A DNA stretch of 64,000 nucleotides from Akebia trifoliata (GCA_017979445.1 CM030714.1:16735892-16799891), one strand, 5' to 3'. Positions 36,433 to 48,476 are shown, counted from the first letter of the stretch. A program made the numbers and translations. Notes: generated from the sequence alone by a model not told the origin.

Positions 36433-37755
36433 TTCATCATTGTCATCTCATCATAAATCATATTTTATACTCTCCTTAGCTTATGGGCAAGTGAAGGATC
36501 AACCAAGAAAAAGTGGGGATGTTACCCAGTTAGCATGAATTGAAGTTAATTTAAGTGATAGTTCAAACCTATTTTTTTGTGTTTTTGTGAAACAAAATAG
36601 AGAATAAAATGCTACTGAAATTAAATAATAGAAGAGGAAATTATACCAAAAAATAAAAGATAAAACATCTATTTGTGATTAGAGTAACCTAGGATTAACA
36701 CAAAAATTATATTAGAGATTATCTTTCTTTGCACTCAACCACAAGGGATCGGTGTAAGCTCTTTGAGTTTGAAGATATGACATGAAACTTTTGAGAAAAC
36801 AATGTAGTTAGGAGTCCTTCCCTCACTAATATGTGAACTCCCTACCACCAAGTATCGAATTCAAACATGGTCTATCTTGATCTCATCTAAGCATAGAACA
36901 TCTAAGTTAAACATATAAGATACAGAGATTCAACTAAAGCTTTGATCCATTAGAGTTGGATAAAACCTGTAAGTGAATCCTATAAACATTATAAAGAGCA
37001 TGAAAGGATAAAGAAATAACACAGAATTAAAACTTTCTCCTAGACTTCCTTTTCTCACTAATGGAGGGATTCTAGCCTATGGTCATGGTATGGATACAAA
37101 AGAAATAAAGAGAAATAACATTTGCATTCATGATAACCAAGATACACTATCTCTTCGAGAAATTACAGAAGTTGTGGAATTAAAAGCTAACTAAAAGGTA
37201 AAAATTATATTAAAAAAATGCCATGGGCATTGAGGGAGAAGAGTAGAAGGGACAAGAGTCTAATGACTCTTTCCAAATTGGAAAAATGATATATTTATAG
37301 ACTTGAGGTGTTTTTGAATGATCAAAATATAATCGCCATCACTCTTGCATATAATCTCACGTGTGAAGCATCATGGAGAAAATTTAAGGTGACCTAATTG
37401 AGGAGGACTATGCCATATTAAGAATCCACTGCGACGTAATGCTCTAAAAGCATTAAGACCTCATTTTTTGACTGCATGCTTGATTTGACTTCCTGATTGC
37501 AATGTACTCTTGCTTAAGTGATGTGGTATCCATTTGGATGAGTTGATCATTGACCTATATAGTGACTACATTCGATCAATTTTTTGATACTTACAAATAT
37601 TTTGTGCAATTAAGCCAACTTAACATGATATAACGTGAAATGTGATAGTTTGAGGCTTAACATAATTATTCATCTAAAATAATGAAATAAAGACAAAAAT
37701 TGAGATAAATACCTACAAAAAGTACGGATAATTCAGTTTATGGAGATATTGATCA
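36433..37755 (-). repeat. Athila-like LTR B2, between elements H and E
   Basis: About 1320 bp. The minus-strand start TGATCAATATCTCC is at 37755 and the end ATGATGAAATCA is near 36433. It aligns with the plus LTR at 5963-6900. On the minus strand it is preceded by a purine-rich tract and Athila 3' untranslated sequence (element H) and followed by the element E leader, so it acts as the 3' LTR of one and the 5' LTR of the other. No clear primer site survives next to it. Confidence 0.8.
37292..37299 (-). promoter_or_regulatory. TATA box of LTR B2
   Basis: TATAAATA on the minus strand, equivalent to the TATA box at 6314 in the plus copy; preceded by the same CAAGTC block. Confidence 0.55.
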
Positions 37756-40084
37756 TACCCCTAACCTACCTTTTTCTAGTCCCTTAGAAAATAAATTTGC
37801 CACTTTTGTAGGCATCTCGATACATTCAGCAAATGGAGCTAGTCCTTAAATCGCTAGTTGAAATTGCCTCGATCCGTTTTCACTAAATGGCAAATAGGGG
37901 TCCGGTTGATAAATTACAGATTTTTAGGGAGGAGGGAGTTGCCACCTAATTTAGGTCTAGGAACCATGGAGAACTCCAAAATGGATCGCATTGGTCCTCA
38001 AGTAAGAGAAATAGGTAAAAGGTCAGATTACGGGTTTCGGAAGGTGTTAGGTACAGAACCCGTCCAATTAAGATGATCGGTCTCTACTATGATCCAAGAC
38101 TATCCTATGGTCAACGTACAAAGATTAAAAGTCAAACTAGGATCCCATCATTATCGATTTATATCGAATGTGCTAAATATATCTTATGACTAATATTCTA
38201 CCAAATATTACATGACTTCTCGAATTTCGCACAAAAATGGAAATATTTGAAAAAGCCTTAATTCCAGCCTATGCTCCAAAGTTCACATGGAAATATATTT
38301 CAATCACAAATTCATATATACAAATATTTTTCCAATTAATTAAAATAAGAATTTATGAAAATTTTCTAAGTTGCAAAATTGTGAACATGAAATTTCTAAT
38401 TTAGCAATCTATGGAGTTTCTAAAATAAAAGTTTAAAATTTCCTAAATTAGAAGTTTATAAATACAAGATAAGCTCATAAATTGGAAACTTGAAAAAATA
38501 AACTTTCCAAGATAGAAAGTTTCAAATGTGACGAGTCCCAAATTAGAATTTTGTAAAAAAGATTTTCCAAAGTAGAAAATTATGAAATTTAGATTTTTCT
38601 AATTAACAATTTACAAATATTAATTTTTTAGAGTAGAAAATTATGATTTTAGGAAAGTCTCCAAACCAATGAACAAACTGAATTTACATGAATCTCCAAA
38701 ATTGACAAATTATGATTTTTTCAGAACTTTTTTTTGTCACATGAATTATTCGAATTTTACATAATGGAATCCCATGATTGATAATGCTTACATGGCACCA
38801 AAATTGAAGAATTGATTCGGTCACATTTTGAAAAAAATAAAATCAATTTTAATGCCATGTGCATACAAATCAGTGAGTCGACTCACGTGCCAATTCTATT
38901 GAAAAAAGTTTGATTTTAAATTTCCTATGGCGCAAAAATCAATTAGTCCACTCACTTATCACATGAAATTTCAATGTTCCACTCAATGTATCCCTCAAAA
39001 CAGTGAGTTGACTTATGCCTATTTTATTAAAAAAACCGACTTTACTTCCCATGTACACAAAAATCAATGAGTTGGTCCATTAACTTTGTGTATAAAAAAT
39101 TAATTGGATCAATCTATCAATACCAAAATTCAGTGAAACAATCCACTAATATTTTGGAAAATCAAGGACCATTATTAGTACCATGTGCATAAAAATCAAC
39201 AAGCCAATTTGGTATCAAATAAAAGGAAATTTTATGAAAATTAATTTTGTTCTTTAACACACATATGCAATCAATGGATTAACCCAACTGCTAGAAAATA
39301 TTTTCCAAGAATCAAAAACAATAACATTCTTTTTAAAAAGTGATCTTACGTACACTAAAAGTTAATCAACCAACTCAAATGTATTTTAAAATATGGAAAA
39401 CTAATTTCAAGGACATCTCCTTTTCCAAAAATGGGTAAAATTTAATTTGATGCACCTAGAGTACTATCACCATGGAAGAATACACATAAAATAACAAGCA
39501 AAGAAAGCAACTCACCTTGCTCACCAATCCTTCAAGGATGCGCCTTATAATTGAAATCAGTATGATGGGATTACTAAGATTTTTATCCCTCCAGAGAGAG
39601 AGAGTGCCTGCATGAATAACTTGTTAAATCGAAAAGATGTAAGTTGTGATGGGTTGAGAAAAATAATGAAGTTGTTTAGGTGGGGTACTGAACTGAAAAG
39701 ATTGCGAGGGATATTGGCAATGAGAAGGTTGTCAGAGAAGTGATGGCTTAGAGGGAGTGTTGGTCAATAGGAGTACAAGAGAAGATGACAATATGAAGGC
39801 CCTCGAAGGAGGTGTTGATTGATAAGGGTGTTGTTAGAGGAAGTGTTGGTCGATAAGGGCCTACTAGAGGAGGGTGAAAGGGTAGTATCTTTTGGTTAGG
39901 GTATTAAAAGGATGAAGAGAAAAAGAGGAGTGGCTACTAGTTGGGGCGACCCAAAAGAGGATGTGGCTATCGTGGAGCTATAGGTAATAAAGAAAAAAGA
40001 GATGAAGTGAAGGTAGGGTCTAGTTTTAATGGTGAAAGGGATGACGGGATGGAGAAGGTTTGTATGGCTGTTGAGTATTAATGG

Positions 40085-40245
40085 AGAGGAGAAAGAAAAA
40101 TAATTGGCTGCACTAATGGGACGACAAAGAAAAAAGGAAGAAGGTGATGGGCTACTATAATGGAATGTTAAAGAGAGAAGGAAGAAGGTGATGGGCTACT
40201 ATAATGGGACGTCAAAGAGAGAAGGAAAAAGGTGATTGTGGCTAT
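40085..40245. repeat. Tandem repeat, about 52-bp units
   Basis: Three units built on GAAGGTGATGGGCTACTATAA and AAAGAGAGAAGGAA within LTR G. Confidence 0.7.
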
Positions 40246-40724
40246 TGTAATAGCTGAAAATGAGGTAAGTTCCTTCATTTTTTACCTTTTCTTCTACTTT
40301 CCTTATTCCTACATTTTTTATTTCCTCATCTTTGCTATTTGTGAGAGAAAAGTTGAAAAGATGACCCCCTTTTGGCTATTTCAAAAAAATGTTAGACATT
40401 TCTATTTTTCTTTCAAGAATCTCAGTTTCTTTTTGTTAAGAGAGAGAGCTCTATCCCTTTTATAACATACTCTTTCTATTTTTTTATTCTTTCTCTTTCT
40501 TTCTTTTATTTATTTAATTTTTTTGGTTTGTTTCTTCTTTGACCAAACCAAAGAGAGACTCTCTCTTTCTAATTGAGTTTAAAGGGAAGAAAAGGGAAAT
40601 GGACCATAATCCCACACTTCACAACCCGTGGTACATTGGTGAATCATTGATGATTAATTTTGATTGATTAAATTTTAATTTGATGGGTTAATTGTGTTTT
40701 ACTTTTTGATCTTAATTGGTTGAT

Positions 40725-40925
40725 TAAATTCCAATTCGATTGGTTGATTACGTCTTAGTTTCAATTTGATTGGTTGATTAGATTTTAACTTTAATGTTAA
40801 TTGGTTGATTGGATTTTAATTTCAATGTTAATCGGTTGATTGGATTGTAATTTTGATGTTAATTGGTTGATTGGATTTTGATTTCAATGTTAATTGGTTG
40901 ATTGGATTTTGGATTGAATATTGAT
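40725..40925. repeat. Tandem repeat, about 36-bp units
   Basis: Five degenerate units of the type TTAATTGGTTGATTGGATTT followed by a TAATTTCAATG-like block, within LTR G. Confidence 0.75.
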
Positions 40926-43067
40926 TCAAAGTTTTCAAATTGATCATTTGAATTTAATTTTTGTTTAAATTTAAAAATTTTCAAGTTGGTTGTTTTATTT
41001 CGATTTTCCTAAGAGTCAAGGTTTAAATGTACAAGTCAGACATCAAGGGGCATTTCAGTCATTTGTGATTTTTTATAAATTTCTCCATTTTCATCGATTT
41101 GGGTCTCGTTAAACTTGAAATCATATTCTAAAGGTAATGAATGCACTCTCAAAACTTTTCGGGGGTTCGAAATTCATGAGAGGTATTTTTGTCATTTTAT
41201 TAATTATTATCCAAATTTGTGAATTTTGACATGAGATTTCTTTTAGTCTCAATGTGATTGTTTCTAAGTCTCAAGGTCAAATTTTTTTAACGTAGCGAGG
41301 TCTCTAGGTTATTAAAATGTGTAGTGAACCTAAACGTACATGTTTACTAAATCAAGTGTATGGTGTAGCTATCCTTAGCGTGCGTAACTCTATGTCGTGT
41401 GGCAAGGAGACAGAAGAGAGTAGAATTAGAAGACAGAGGGAATTGGAGGAAGGCCTTTCACAAGATTTTGAGTTCTTTGTGCTCATCATTAAGAATCCAC
41501 AGCAACCGGATGACGGATTACTAAGTTAGGCGGATACAAAAAATATGGTGTCTACACTAGCTTACCCCTAGTGGAAGAGTTTTGACTCGTAAGGGTTCGT
41601 AGAGAATATATCCACAAAATTCAAAATAACTTTTGAAGTAATAATGTCAAAACTTAAAACTTATATCTAATAGCATAAGTTCTTTTAAGATTGTCAATCA
41701 TTTGAAAGTAATACTTGGTATGGGGTCTCAATTCTTATTTCTCTATGATAAAACTTAGACTTGGGTTGACCTTTAAGATATAGTGATTCTAACTTAGAAA
41801 CTTTAGAGATTCGATTTCTTAGAATGAGTTTCAACCTTCTAACTAATTTGTGATAATTGGATCAACTTAGGGTTTAATTCTAAACTTAGCATCTTGTTTG
41901 GGGTAGTGAGAAGTGTGAATGTTCATCTTAATACCTCTAAGGGGTTTTATTTATGATATTTCAATATACTCACATTCTTACTCTTGATGGCTTTCACCCT
42001 ACTGAAACTCTAAATTTTTCTACTTTTGATTCTTGTGAATCTTTTTTTTTTGTTTTGATGGATCTTTTTCTTTTCTTGTTATTTTATTTTTGTTTTTTCT
42101 ACTCTTTGAAAAAAAGTAAGCAGCCATTTTCAAGGTACCCAGTTTAATTCAATGGTTTCTATTCAAGACATATTCAACCTAGTTTTATTTTTCTTATAGT
42201 CAGCCAACCAAATGAACAAGGAAGTCAAAGTTCATCAAACTCAATTTTTTCCTTATACTCTAAATAGAAAGAAGGTAACAATCTCACTTAATTCAATCTA
42301 GACTTTTGGTAACCATATTAGAAGTAACCATAAATAAAAAATAATTTTATTCTAACTTTTGTCTAAAAGAAACACGAATGGAGATTCTAGATAAAAACTT
42401 CCAACTAAAAACTGATTTAGTGATTTTAATTAAGTACTTAAAGATAAAAACTAAGATCTTGAACAAAATACAACAAAGTTGCCAAAATATATTTTTTCAA
42501 ATTTTTAAATTTGTATAATTTTTGAATAAAAAATAAAATAAAATAAATAAGTGGCAATCTGACCCTACAACCCCAAACTTAAACGTAATATTGTCCTCAA
42601 TATTTTAGTATGTATATGCAAATGCAAAACTAAAATTGACAAAAGGAAGTGAAACGGATTGGATAGCACCTGAAAAATGATCTTACAATCTTGCCATATT
42701 AACACAATGTCTCCTGAAATGAGACAATGCACCATTCATCATTGTTGCAACGTCGATTGTATTTGTAGTATTAATCGTGAACATGTTGTATAATGTCAGA
42801 AGTACCGCGAAAGGTATTGAGATCATAGATTAGGTAATTGGTTCTTAAGCTATGTCGAAAAAACAGACACCAACATTTTCAACCTACACTGTATCAACTA
42901 GCACAAGAAAAAATAATAACGAAATAGAAAATAATTTTTGAAAAATACTACAACCAGAAACTATTTTTGGAATAAAACATGGATAGTATAGCATTCAGAT
43001 TGAACAACTACTTAACAAAGCATAATAAAATAAATAAAACTTCTAATGAAAACATCTACTCAAGCAT

Positions 43068-44000
43068 TTAATTCTTACGAGATTTTCCTCTAGCAGTGGC
43101 TATCTCGAATTCTCTTACTTTCTCATGTTGTTCGATTCCATCGAGTCGTCGCTCTAAAGTATTTTCTTCTCTATACAGGTTACCCATCCCCTTCAAAAAA
43201 TTTATAAATGCCTTCTGTAAGGGACGTGGCTTGACGTCATCCAGGAAGGATATGTCATCAATATCTGGACATGACGATCTAGCTTCGCTCGTTCCAGTTT
43301 CATCAAATTCTTGTCCTAAGCACTTATAACCATGAGGGCATCCTTGCTTCTCAAAGTGCTCTGGTATCAAGTGCCATAAACCTAAGGAAAATTCTACAAA
43401 AGATAATGTACCCTTAAATTTTGAAAGTTTGACCATCTGGTCTTGGGGTGCTAGCATTGTCATTGGTACTCCCATTCGCCTCTCAAGAACTTGACAGACT
43501 TAGTGTAGGAAGACTAGCGAATGACCCTTCTTCGACTTGACACATGCATCAATCAGAGTCTCTAAGATGAGATGAGACACGCAAAAAGTCGGATGCTTGG
43601 TCTGGATTGTCTGTATGATGTATTGTAAAAAGCAAAGTGTTGTTCTTCATCCCTAAAATGGTAGATGCCACCCATTACCAACAAAAATATTAATCCTCCA
43701 CTCCACTGGCAAATGAGTTGTAGCCCAAAACCCAATCGTGCAACAAAAAATTCAAACGGATGACACGTCTGGCAAGTTTCATCCTTGACCTCCATAATTC
43801 CTAATCGTGTTGATGTCTTCAAAACCAATGGAAAATGTGATGCCACGGAACTCAATTTTAACTGACGGAACGACGGGATTGCCTAAAACTACATAGGTGT
43901 ACTTGGGCAAGGGTGGCCAAATAAATTGCATTGCATATAGTGAGCCTAGAGTCTAGAAACCTCCCTATAGGTCACGACTTGAATTTTTCGTGGGTGTTCC
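43068..44000 (-). pseudogene. Athila ORF3 / env-like position protein, degraded
   Basis: Minus-strand frames occupy the position between pol and the 3' LTR where Athila elements carry a third reading frame, often annotated 'putative plant transposon protein' or env-like. The open piece 43475-43068 starts with ATG, and its frame extends upstream as a helix-rich stretch (ILETLIDACVKSKKG); its C-terminus is charged and coiled-coil-like. Further upstream 43855-43562 and 44000-43856 continue in other frames (VPSVKIEFRGITF), so at least two frameshifts are present. I see no clear signal peptide or fusion-protein features, so I do not call it an envelope. Function is unknown. Confidence 0.6.
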
Positions 44001-45320
44001 CGGGTTGCTTATTGGAATTGGACCTTACAAATGATGAGATCAGGAATGTACGATTTTATTCTCAAGGATCAAATTTTTTTTGTTTAACTTGATTCGAAAT
44101 TATTGTATTACTGGGTGTACCAACCCAATAAAAAATCCATTTAAAAAAACTTGGCAATGGTTCATAATAACCCAGTCCATCTCGATCCAACGATCATGAT
44201 ACACCGGACCATTTAAATCAAAATGGAATTCAAACTCTTTGCTAATTCGGATTTCAACTCATTTTAAAAGAAAAAAAAAATTTCGGAAGAAGAATATTTT
44301 CCAGAAAAAATGTTTTCCAAAAGAAAATACTTTCCAAAAAAAAGAAACTGAAGAAAAAATTATTTACAAAAGATTTATTCTTTCATATAAAAATGACTTA
44401 TAACAATATATTTTGCATAGACTTTGGAAAATTATTAAAATACATTTTTTCAAAAATAGTTTAAATCAGATTTGTTGAAAATTTTACTCAATGAAAATAT
44501 TATTTGTCAATAATTTTCAATAATTAAATAAAATTATTTTTCCTTGTGAATAATGCAATGAATTGTTTAATGGGTTGGTACACAAAATTCAATAAATTCT
44601 CAAGATTCATTAAAATGTTATCAGGGGAGTAACACTGAAATTGGTAATCCATCTCTGATGAGGTTACAAGGTTATCATTGCACCTAAGCTCAATCGTTCA
44701 CCGTTTTGCTAGGGTCACTAGTCCGTTGAGTTAGTACAATGTGAATAATGTCAGCAGCAAGTGAATTGCCAGAAATGATCCCAAAATCTCTCAAAATTTT
44801 ACAATTATTCCCTGAAGATCACAATGCCTTAGTCCTGCTGGTTATAAGCAATGTCTCAGTCCTCAGTCCTAATCAAGCCCGTTGTGGGTACTTGTTTTAA
44901 GTTTTCATGAGTCATGTGGGTTAGCCTGAACCCAATTTTTTTATCAATCCATCAATGTCATGTTTTATTTAGATCGAGTCTACTATTTCCCTGTTGAGTC
45001 GAGTTAGTTTGTCAAGTCTATAGAGGTTTCTGTCGCCCCATCTTAATTTGATTGGATAAAGGAAATTTTTGAATACCTTGAGCGCATTAACGAATTAACT
45101 ACTAATCTGGGTTCACGGATAAATTTCTCTCCTGAACAAGAAGATAATAGTCAGGCTCCACCTTTAATCGGGAAAGCAAAGGTCATTAACCTCAGAATAG
45201 AAAATAATTTCTAGAAAAATTCAAATAGAAACCATCTTATCCCTAGAGGAACACGAAGGGATAATGAATTTTCTCGAAAATTTCAAAAGACCTGTTCGCG
45301 TGATCTGATGAGAATATGTT
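44001..45320. other. Unassigned sequence between elements H and Tat
   Basis: 44060-44620 is AT-rich with AAAATATTTT-like blocks, and a GGGTTGGTACAC-type block recurs near 44110 (reverse) and 44570. 44640-45000 has no clear content. A plus frame at about 45040-45215 (FDWIKEIFEYLERINEL...) looks protein-like and could be the decayed gag or pol of the Tat-like element that follows, but I cannot place it. Confidence 0.4.
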
Positions 45321-46246
45321 AGGTGCAAGCTTGGGTGTTGTTCAACACGAATAGATACTCATCCATATCAATGGAATTAAAGAAGATGTTAGAATATGTA
45401 TTAGCACTATCCTCACTACATCTCGAATTGCAAAGTTCATTCAAGCACATATTATCAGCCAATATGAGGGTACCTTTTGAGCTGATCTCTGATAATGGGT
45501 CGTACATCAAAGCTTAGGTCAGTACTCTATGTTCAAAGTTCAAAATCCGGCATCACAAATCATATCCCTACGTTCTCAGACTAATGGAAAGGTTGAAGCA
45601 GCCAATAAAAAAAATCTCAAAATGATCATCAAAAAAATATGTCAATCACATCGGGATTGATCAGAAAAATTGTCATTCGCATTATGGGAATATCGCACTT
45701 CCACTGGAGCTACTCCTTACACTCTAGTGTATGATATGGAAGCAGTCTTACCAGTTGAAAGAGAAATCTCGTATCTCAAGGTCTTGACGGAAAGTCAATT
45801 GCTAGAAACAGACTAGGCTCGTAATTGGGTACGAAGAGCTAAACTTGATTAAAGAAAAATAACTTAGAGTTTTGTACCTTGTGCAAACTTATCAAAAAAG
45901 AGTCACCCGCACATTCGATAAGAAGGTCAAAGTTCGCCACTTACAAGTCAAGGATTTAACCATCAGACTTCAAAGAAAATTGAGCACCCCTCCTCGACTA
46001 TAAGAGGAAGTTTGAACTTAATTGGAGAGATTCATCCATCAGTAAGGAAATACTACTTTGGAAAATCATCAAATTTCAAAGAGAATCAAGTACCTATTTT
46101 TGACCCAAAGGGAAATTCAAACCTAATTGGGGAGGTCCATTCATCATCAAAGAAATATTACCTGGAAATCAGATTTCAAAACCATGATGGAATTGAACTA
46201 CCATAACCAACCAACCTTGACCAGATCAAGCGGTACTATATTTAAG
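45321..46246 (+). pseudogene. Tat/Ogre-like integrase, C-terminal half
   Basis: Plus-strand frames read the second catalytic Asp region (PFELISDNGSYIKA, about 45472-45513) and, after a frame change, RHHKSYPY and NGKVEAANKK with the catalytic Glu (about 45580-45610). Then comes ALWEYRTSTGATPYTLVYDM...VLPVE (about 45678-45765), the signature of Tat-clade gypsy integrases. The C-terminal PNWEGPY-like region appears twice in decayed form (46012-46060 and 46120-46160), ending QIKRYY-stop near 46246. The upstream parts of pol are missing or unrecognisable. Integrase would insert element DNA into chromosomes; this copy cannot. Confidence 0.85.
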
Positions 46247-46739
46247 GAGTCATTTTTGGCCGAATCAATTCCTTGTCACCCAGTTCAATATCTCATTTCT
46301 CAACCTTTTACAGCATTTTTGAAAAAAAAATATTTTTCTTTCTCAGCCTCATCACCCAACCCAGAGGAGGGAAAATTCGAACTACGTTTTGGTCTGATCT
46401 CAAAATTCTGGGGTACGTAGGCAACCTGAGAAGTTGCTTCAGGCCCGACCATATCAAAATAAAAATAAAATAAAATAAATAGATTTTCTCACAAAAAAAT
46501 AAAATTCAAAAGAAAAAAGAAATATCTTCAAAATAGAGAAGAAAATTCAAAGCAAAATAAAAGAAATATCACACAAGGGGGATTTGGGTTTTTGAACCTC
46601 AAAATTCTTTTTTTTTTTACACCAGTCCTAAGCTTACCCATGAAAGTCCTCATAAGTACTGTGTGGAAAACTCAAGGAAGGTAGCAAAGCATGATCAAAC
46701 AGTAACTTTAGAAGTTCAAAAATGAAGAAAAAGAAAAAT

Positions 46740-47060
46740 GAGGCCTCCTAGCTTGAAAATCCGAAAAGGTGACTTAGGCAAAACTTAAAGCAAGCTCGCA
46801 AGGTTGAAAATCTGAAAGGATGGTCTTGGCAACAATTAAAGCAAGGGAAAAAAACCTACTAGGTTGAAAATCTGAAAGGACGACTTAGGCAAAAATTAAG
46901 GCAAGTTCGCAAGGTCGAAAATTCGAAAGGACGGCCCAGGCAACAATCAGAGGAAAAAAAATATAAAGCTCGCTAGATCGAAAACCTGAAAAGGGGATCT
47001 AGGAAAAAGTTATGGTGATAAAAAAATCAAAAGAAGATCTCCATTGAGTTGAAAAGCTAA
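46740..47060 (+). repeat. Degenerate repeat, about 60-65-bp units
   Basis: Four to five units with GGTTGAAAATCTGAAAGGA and CTTAGGCAAAAATTAA-like blocks. The same kind of block is common in Tat-type 3' untranslated regions of plants. Confidence 0.7.
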
Positions 47061-47635
47061 AAGGGCGGTCCGAGCCTAAACATTAGAAGTCCGAGTGACC
47101 AAGTCTCAGTACCCAGCTTAAGCCAGGCAAAGACTCAGAAGTCACGAGTATATCGTCTATGATTGATATGAAATTTTTTGCTTCCTAGTGAACCAAGAGG
47201 GAAAATGGTGGATTCTACTATGAATCTCGAAAGGAAATATTTTGTTCTCTTGAGCCTAACTCAACATCTTCAATATAAAAGTCAAATTCAAAAGTTAAAT
47301 CTTTGTTGCGCTTGTGATAATCAAATATTTCACAACAAGGAGCACTTCTCTTTTTTCTATAGCATGTAATTTATTCCCTTACACTAGGGGCATTTAAAAA
47401 AAAACTGTATTTAATTATTTTCAATGCTTGAGTTTCCTATCAAACTAGGGGCCTTTTGTTCTCAAACTTGATCAATGTTAATGGAAACCCCGAATTTAAG
47501 GTTACCCTCTTGATAACAATTTTTTTTGTAAACCCCTCAAGTACAAAAAAGTTAAAAAATTCATAAAATTTTTGAAAAACCTTGAGGTTCAAACATAAGC
47601 GTTTCTGATCTCATATTTGGTTTTGCCCAGAAAAT

Positions 47636-48476
47636 TAGTTCAATACTCTTTCACCCCTAGTAGGTAGAGTAGGACTCCTCAAGAAATTTGTTCATTACTC
47701 TTTTACCCCGAGTAAGTAGAGTAGGACTCCTTAAAAAATTAGTTCATCAATCTTTCACTTTGAGTAGGTAGAGTAGGACTCCTAAAAAATTAGTTCATTA
47801 CTCTTTCACCCCAAGTAGGTAGAGTAGGACTCCTCAAAAAATTAGTTCACTACTGTTTCACCCTGAGTAGGTAGAGTAGGACTCCAATAAAATTAGTTCA
47901 TTACTCTTTCACCCTAAGTAGGTAGAGTATGACTCCCAAAAAATTAGTTCATTACTCTTTTATCCTGAGTAGCTAGAGTAGGACTCCTAGAAAATTAGTT
48001 CATTACTCTTTCACCCCGAGTAGGTAGAGTAGGACTCCTCAAAAAATTAGTTCATTACTCTTTTACCCTGAATAGGTAGAGTAGGACTCCCAAAAAATTA
48101 GTTCATTACTCTTTCACCTTGAGTAGGTAGAGTAGGACTCCTAGAAAATTAGTTCATTACTCTTTCACCCCGAGTAGGTAAAGTAGGACTTCTCAAAAAA
48201 ATTAGTTCATTACTTTTTCACCCCAAGTAGGTAGAGTAGGACTCCTAGAAAATTAGTTCATTACTCTTTCACCCCAAGTAGGTAGAGTAAGACTCTCAAG
48301 AAATTAGTTCATTACTCTTTCACCCCGAGTAGGTAGAGTAGGACTATTCTTTCACCTGAGTAGGTAGAGTAGGACTCCCAGAAAATAGTTCATTACTCTT
48401 TCACCGAGTAGGTAGAGTAGGACTCCTCAAAAAATTAGTTCATTACTCTTTCACTCTGAGTAGGTAGAGTAAGACA
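47636..48476 (+). repeat. Minisatellite, 17 units of about 50 bp
   Basis: Units combine AAATTAGTTCATTACTCTTTC and GAGTAGGTAGAGTAGGACTCC. I count 17 occurrences of the GTAGAGTA core. Most units are 49-53 bp; the 15th and 16th are shortened. Variation is mostly at the CCCC(G/A/T)AG positions and the A-run between units. Confidence 0.95.

Larger units (their letters stand above)
7550..37755 (-). mobile_element. Old Athila-like element E, minus strand, dismembered by nested insertions
   Basis: Order on the minus strand: LTR (37755-36433), leader (36432-36212, 35015-33862, 30938-30532), gag (30531-29595, 28204-28005) and pol (9405-7550). Each block is collinear with element A (56437-64000). The gaps are filled by insertions with their own ends and duplications: solo LTR 35016-36211 (CACAG), solo LTR 30939-33861 (TAAAT), LTR 28205-29594, and solo LTR 9406-28004 (GGGGA/AGGGA). 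The 3' part of pol and the 3' LTR are missing, replaced by an inverted gag stub. All reading frames are heavily degraded, making E the oldest recognisable element here. Confidence 0.85.
37859..41556 (-). repeat. Large solo LTR G, Tat/Ogre-like
   Basis: 3698 bp on the minus strand, starting TGTAGACACCATATTTTTTG (at 41556) and ending CGGATCGAGGCAATTTCA (at 37859). Both ends resemble those of the 1.7 kb F family. Flanks are CTAGT and CTAGC, a 5-bp duplication with one mismatch. Internally it holds two minisatellites (about 40085-40245, 52-bp units; 40725-40925, 36-bp units). The plus frames 40232-40465 and 41317-41529 are not recognisable proteins. Confidence 0.78.
37756..43067 (-). mobile_element. 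Element H 3' untranslated region (Athila-like), split by an LTR
   Basis: On the minus strand, downstream of the H reading frame, a block equivalent to the Athila marker GAGGACAAT...AAGTTTGGGG lies at 42567-42605. The sequence then runs to 41557, is interrupted by the solo LTR 37859-41556, and resumes at 37858-37756 with TTTTCTAAGGGACTAG and a G-rich polypurine-like tract immediately before LTR B2. I infer that LTR B2 is the 3' LTR of H. No proteins are encoded here; the CT/T-rich plus frame at 41953-42147 is a chance frame. Confidence 0.7.

Noticed and set aside
41317..41529. A 70-codon plus frame with a cysteine-containing start
   Set aside because: It lies inside solo LTR G near its end, with no homologue recognised and no supporting signals.
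43068..43475. A retroviral envelope gene
   Set aside because: Only its position fits. No signal peptide, cleavage site or clear transmembrane anchor is seen in the surviving frame, so it is left as Athila third reading frame of unknown role.
47636..48476. Regular repeats and spacers resembling a CRISPR array
   Set aside because: The whole unit, including the part between cores, is repeated with small variation, and the context is a plant retrotransposon 3' region. It is a minisatellite.
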